Shown piece after piece: positions 7,689-9,548 of a stretch of DNA of 9,548 bases. The DNA comes from CAZYXO01 sp964651315 (GTDB lineage: Bacteria > Bacillota_I > Bacilli_A > RF39 > UBA660), in the NCBI GenBank assembly GCA_964651315.1, contig CAZYXO010000044.1:1-9548 (forward strand). Reading direction: 5' to 3'. Positions within the stretch are counted from its first letter, which is position 1. The number at the start of each line of letters is the position of its first letter. Both the position numbers and the translations under genes were made by a program. A model generated the notes under the pieces. It had not been told where the DNA came from. It made no database searches and was given only the letters and a program-made list of their open reading frames with translations.

Positions 7689-7706
7689 AAAAAAGCAACT
7701 ATTGCT
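7689..7706 (-). terminator. Weak candidate terminator after the pilin region
   Basis: On the minus strand AGCAA-TAG-TTGCT (7706-7694) can fold into a 5-bp stem with a 3-nt loop, followed by TTTTTT (7694-7689). It lies 18 nt after the TAG that ends the truncated pilin-like frame and before the TATAAT of the next gene, a sensible place for a terminator. The stem is very short. Confidence 0.35.
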
Positions 7707-7723
7707 AATTACTTTAAATTTTG

Positions 7724-7794
7724 CTAATCTTCATTTCCCCAAGCAGTAGTTGCAGCTTTTTTACAAGTTGTTCCATTAGGTGATGTTATACATT
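7724..7794 (-). CDS. 3' end of a pilin frame, cut by the scaffold gap (alternative C-terminus)
   Basis: Twenty-two codons and a TAG stop (7726-7724) read in the same frame as the pilin at 8366-7941: CITSPNGTTCKKAATTAWG followed by NED and stop. The first 55 nt (7740-7794) are identical to 8008-8062 within the pilin gene. Its upstream part is hidden by, or identical with, what lies across the N gap. It is either the last codons of a second pilin gene, the short-tailed version of the same gene, or the downstream half of a local duplication. The sequence cannot tell these apart. Confidence 0.5.
7740..7794 (-). repeat. 55-nt direct repeat, copy 1 (left of gap)
   Basis: Identical over 55 nt to 7895-7949 and 8008-8062. 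Against the third copy the identity continues 4 nt further (7736-7794 and 8004-8062, 59 nt). It ends exactly at the first N. Confidence 0.95.
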
Positions 7795-7894
7795 NNNNNN
7801 NNNNNNNNNNNNNNNNNNNNNNNNNNNNNNNNNNNNNNNNNNNNNNNNNNNNNNNNNNNNNNNNNNNNNNNNNNNNNNNNNNNNNNNNNNNNNN
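7795..7894. other. Scaffold gap of exactly 100 N
   Basis: One hundred undetermined bases, the conventional length for a gap of unknown size. It is bounded on both sides by the same 55-mer, so the two contigs may really overlap and the true gap length may be negative. The 314-nt stretch from 7627 to 7940 otherwise contains only two of the 55-nt repeats, a truncated pilin frame, a weak terminator and a -10 element. Confidence 0.98.
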
Positions 7895-7949
7895 CAAGCA
7901 GTAGTTGCAGCTTTTTTACAAGTTGTTCCATTAGGTGATGTTATACATT
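7895..7949 (-). repeat. 55-nt direct repeat, copy 2 (right of gap)
   Basis: Identical to the copies at 7740-7794 and 8008-8062. It starts at the first base after the N run. In the pilin gene it is entered in a different frame from the copy at 8008-8062, so it gives Asn-Val and then a TAA stop at 7941-7943. Confidence 0.95.
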
Positions 7950-8366
7950 ATCCGTTTCGTTGTCATTTAAATTTGTTTCTTCTTCAATAATTTCATTATC
8001 TGATCCCCAAGCAGTAGTTGCAGCTTTTTTACAAGTTGTTCCATTAGGTGATGTTATACATTTTATACAACCTTCGCTTGCTTGTGTATCTTTTCCACCA
8101 TTTACAATAGAAAATACCCATCCCACAATAGTTGGTATAAAGAATATTATAATTGCACCAATCATTTTTTTACCTAAATCAACTGCCGCTTTTGATATTT
8201 CATCAGATTTATCAGCTACAACTGCACTTCCTAATTTTATTGCTCCTAAAACTATTAATATTATTGGTATAACTATTTTTAAAACCATAAAAATATATCC
8301 TACTACTTGCCAAATGTTTGCAGTTGAAGTACAAAAACTATCTGCTCCTTCTAATAAATAAATCAT
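7941..8366 (-). CDS. VirB2/TrbC-like pilin candidate, C-terminus uncertain
   Basis: This 141-residue frame has a two-helix hairpin: helix 1 about 18-45 (with KIVIPIILIVLG), a short polar turn with ADKSDEISKAA (51-61), and helix 2 about 68-90 with IIFFIPTIVG (73-82). Cysteines at 12, 100, 103 and 112 flank the hairpin on the predicted outer side. Size, topology and position in a T4SS locus fit a VirB2/TrbC-type pilin, the subunit of the conjugative or secretion pilus. No cleavable signal is evident. GTGAGGT lies about 8 nt before the ATG, and a consensus promoter precedes it. After Gly121 the frame continues into an acidic tail (SDNEIIEEETNLNDNETDNV). The tail ends only because the second 55-nt repeat is read out of frame. 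The alternative, seen left of the gap, is NED and stop, which would give 124 residues. Confidence 0.8.
   Translation of the reverse strand: MIYLLEGADSFCTSTANIWQVVGYIFMVLKIVIPIILIVLGAIKLGSAVVADKSDEISKAAVDLGKKMIGAIIIFFIPTIVGWVFSIVNGGKDTQASEGCIKCITSPNGTTCKKAATTAWGSDNEIIEEETNLNDNETDNV
8008..8062 (-). repeat. 55-nt direct repeat, copy 3 (inside the pilin gene)
   Basis: This copy lies in the coding frame of the pilin and covers residues about 102-120 (from CITSPNG to TTAW). The 58 nt between it and copy 2 (7950-8007) encode the acidic tail. Copy plus spacer is 113 nt, not a multiple of three. Confidence 0.95.
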
Positions 8367-8393
8367 TTTATTTACCTCACTTTCATTACCTTA

Positions 8394-8422
8394 ATTTTAT
8401 CTAACATTTTTCATAATGTCAA
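8394..8422 (-). promoter_or_regulatory. Consensus sigma-A promoter of the pilin gene
   Basis: On the minus strand a perfect TTGACA (8422-8417) and TAAAAT (8399-8394) are separated by 17 nt. Transcription would begin near 8387, leaving a leader of about 20 nt with the GTGAGGT ribosome site before the ATG at 8366. This is the best promoter in the window and predicts that the pilin is expressed more strongly than its upstream neighbour. Confidence 0.8.
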
Positions 8423-8427
8423 ACAAT

Positions 8428-9441
8428 TTATTTGAATATATTAAACAATTTGCTATTATCTTCTCCATCACTACTTATTCTAGCAAATCCAAGTCCTAAT
8501 AATAGTTCATTTAATTTTTTATTATTATCAAGTTTATCATCTAAATATGGAATATTGAAAAATACTTTACTTTGACTTTCATATTCAAAATCAGACACAT
8601 CTTTTTCATTTAAAACACTTTTATTTAAAACTATTTTTTTATCTTTTAATCGATTAAATACATTTCGATCTTGTTTAATTAATTTATTTAATTTTATTAA
8701 TCCTGGCTCTATTAAATATATTACTTCGCTACAACTACTTATTGGACCTTTATCTCCCAAATCAACTAATATAATATCAAAATTTTTATTCATTGCAATT
8801 AATGCTGGTAATTCAATTGCGCTAGTTGATTTCAAACTTTTATCGTTTAAATAACTAAAGTCATTACTATCAACTTCTATTGCTAATACATTATAATGAT
8901 TTTGTAATTGTTTTTTTAACATATAAGTAAGTGTTGTACTTCCAGCATGACTTGTTACATTTTTAATGCCAATTACTCGAAGTTCATTAAATGATGGTGT
9001 TTCTACATAAACAATTTTTTCTTTCGCATCTTTATTATCACTATTTGTTATCGTCGGCGTAGTTATTGTTTGATAACTTGCTACATCCTTATAAGTATTA
9101 GGATTATCAATCAAAAATTTTATTGCATCAATATTTCTTGTAAAATTATATATTCCCATACTAACAAGTTGTGATAAAAATGCTGGTGAATTAACCATTT
9201 CAGAATCATCTAACAATAATACAACTTTATTCATATCCATATTAACTGATAATTCTCTAATATTATTTATATTTTGATAATTCTTTATTGCTGTTATATC
9301 AAGAACCATTTTATTAAAGAAAAAATTATTAAATTGGCTTATTAATTCACCTACTTCATATTCACCTGATATACTTTTAATTACATCAATATCTAAACTA
9401 GTAAGCATTGTTTTATATTTATTTGAAACTATTACATTCAT
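8428..9441 (-). CDS. TadZ/CpaE-like MinD-family protein with a degenerate P-loop
   Basis: This is a 337-residue cytoplasmic protein. Residues 1-120 look like a receiver-type domain (strand VVLLLDD at 73-79, 'LVSMGIYNF' at 92-100, 'NPNTYKDV' at 113-120), followed by a Ser/Thr/Asn-rich linker (121-145). Residues 154-320 follow the SIMIBI/MinD plan: strand RVIGIK, loop NVTSHAGSTT (161-170), strand VLAIEVD (185-191), Walker-B-like DIILVDLGD (222-230). The loop has Ser168 where ParA/MinD proteins have the signature Lys, so nucleotide hydrolysis is doubtful. This layout matches TadZ/CpaE proteins, which place pilus machinery at sites on the membrane. Its ATG overlaps the upstream TAA by 1 nt (TAATG), so it belongs to the upstream operon, and 61 nt containing a promoter separate it from the pilin. 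Localising the secretion apparatus is the inferred job. Confidence 0.78.
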   Translation of the reverse strand: MNVIVSNKYKTMLTSLDIDVIKSISGEYEVGELISQFNNFFFNKMVLDITAIKNYQNINNIRELSVNMDMNKVVLLLDDSEMVNSPAFLSQLVSMGIYNFTRNIDAIKFLIDNPNTYKDVASYQTITTPTITNSDNKDAKEKIVYVETPSFNELRVIGIKNVTSHAGSTTLTYMLKKQLQNHYNVLAIEVDSNDFSYLNDKSLKSTSAIELPALIAMNKNFDIILVDLGDKGPISSCSEVIYLIEPGLIKLNKLIKQDRNVFNRLKDKKIVLNKSVLNEKDVSDFEYESQSKVFFNIPYLDDKLDNNKKLNELLLGLGFARISSDGEDNSKLFNIFK

Positions 9442-9548
9442 TAATATTCATCTCCTATCGAACTTATATTTTTTAAATTAATTGTTGTTCCTTTTACTTT
9501 GTATGTTGTTATATCTCCTATTATTGGAAGATTAAATCGAAAGAATAA
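9441..9548 (-). CDS. C-terminal end of an unidentified upstream gene
   Basis: Thirty-five codons and a TAA stop are open from the window edge, ending in LPIIGDITTYKVKGTTINL and then KNISSIGDEY. The stop shares its last A with the ATG of the TadZ-like gene, and AGGAG about 10 nt before that ATG lies in its last codons. This is the tight coupling expected of a real gene. The short beta-like ending (LPIIGDI..YKVKGTT) resembles the ends of TadE-like pseudopilins, which would fit the TadZ-like neighbour, but 35 residues are not enough for an assignment. Confidence 0.65.
   Translation of the reverse strand, partial: LFFRFNLPIIGDITTYKVKGTTINLKNISSIGDEY

Noticed and set aside
7740..8062. The three 55-nt repeats as a CRISPR array
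   Set aside because: Two of three copies abut an assembly gap, the repeat encodes pilin residues in frame, there is no dyad typical of CRISPR repeats, and no cas gene is visible.
7960..8361. A 133-codon plus-strand open frame opposite the pilin
   Set aside because: It mirrors the pilin almost completely; the pilin has a consensus promoter, a ribosome site and a recognisable hairpin, while the opposite frame has none of these.
1..9548. Insertion sequence, integrase, relaxase, origin of transfer, tRNA or rRNA
   Set aside because: No frame shows transposase, recombinase or relaxase motifs, and I saw no cloverleaf-like or rRNA-like sequence; a conjugative element is possible but not demonstrated in this window.

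Overview
The window is AT-rich and every supportable gene lies on the minus strand, so transcription runs from high to low coordinates. Long frames read cleanly with the standard bacterial code: Trp is TGG and no in-frame TGA is needed. Shine-Dalgarno sites are purine-rich and lipoprotein and Sec signals are of the Gram-positive/Bacilli kind. This suggests an uncultured, low-GC member of the Bacilli (gut 'Mollicutes-like' Firmicutes), probably a metagenome assembly. It contains a 100-N scaffold gap (7795-7894) flanked on both sides by the same 55-nt sequence.

The locus is a type IV secretion/conjugation-like (T4SS) apparatus of the Gram-positive type. In transcription order it holds: the C-terminal end of an unidentified gene (9548-9441); a TadZ/CpaE-like MinD-family protein with a receiver-like N-terminus and a P-loop lacking its lysine (9441-8428); a small two-helix VirB2/TrbC-type pilin candidate with its own consensus promoter (8366-7941); the disturbed 3' end of that gene with the scaffold gap; a secreted protein with a duplicated Cys-containing ectodomain fused to a pilin-like two-helix domain (7616-6441); a smaller Cys-rich protein with the same two-helix domain (6372-5857); a VirB6/TrbL-like polytopic channel protein (5832-3895); a PrgI/VirB3-like protein (3878-3573); a VirB4 ATPase encoded as two overlapping genes, the TraC-like N-terminal part (3592-3008) and the ATPase part (3011-1227); a hairpin terminator; a lipoprotein that also has a C-terminal membrane helix (1160-429); and the N-terminal 138 residues of a bitopic membrane protein cut by the window edge (415-1).

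The VirB6-, VirB3- and VirB4-like genes form one tightly packed block with 16-24 nt gaps or overlaps. They would make the inner-membrane core and its motor. The three two-helix proteins, which share an FF(I/L)PTI signature, would supply pilin or surface-exposed subunits; each has a plausible promoter about 20-30 nt before its start. The lipoprotein and the bitopic protein probably add envelope-spanning or wall-associated parts. No relaxase, VirD4 coupling protein, integrase or cargo is visible here, so DNA conjugation versus protein secretion or surface attachment cannot be decided from this window.

The most unusual parts are the repeat-flanked 3' end of the pilin gene, which implies two alternative C-termini; the family of three pilin-like proteins carrying different ectodomains; and the pairing of a Tad-type MinD-like protein with a T4SS.
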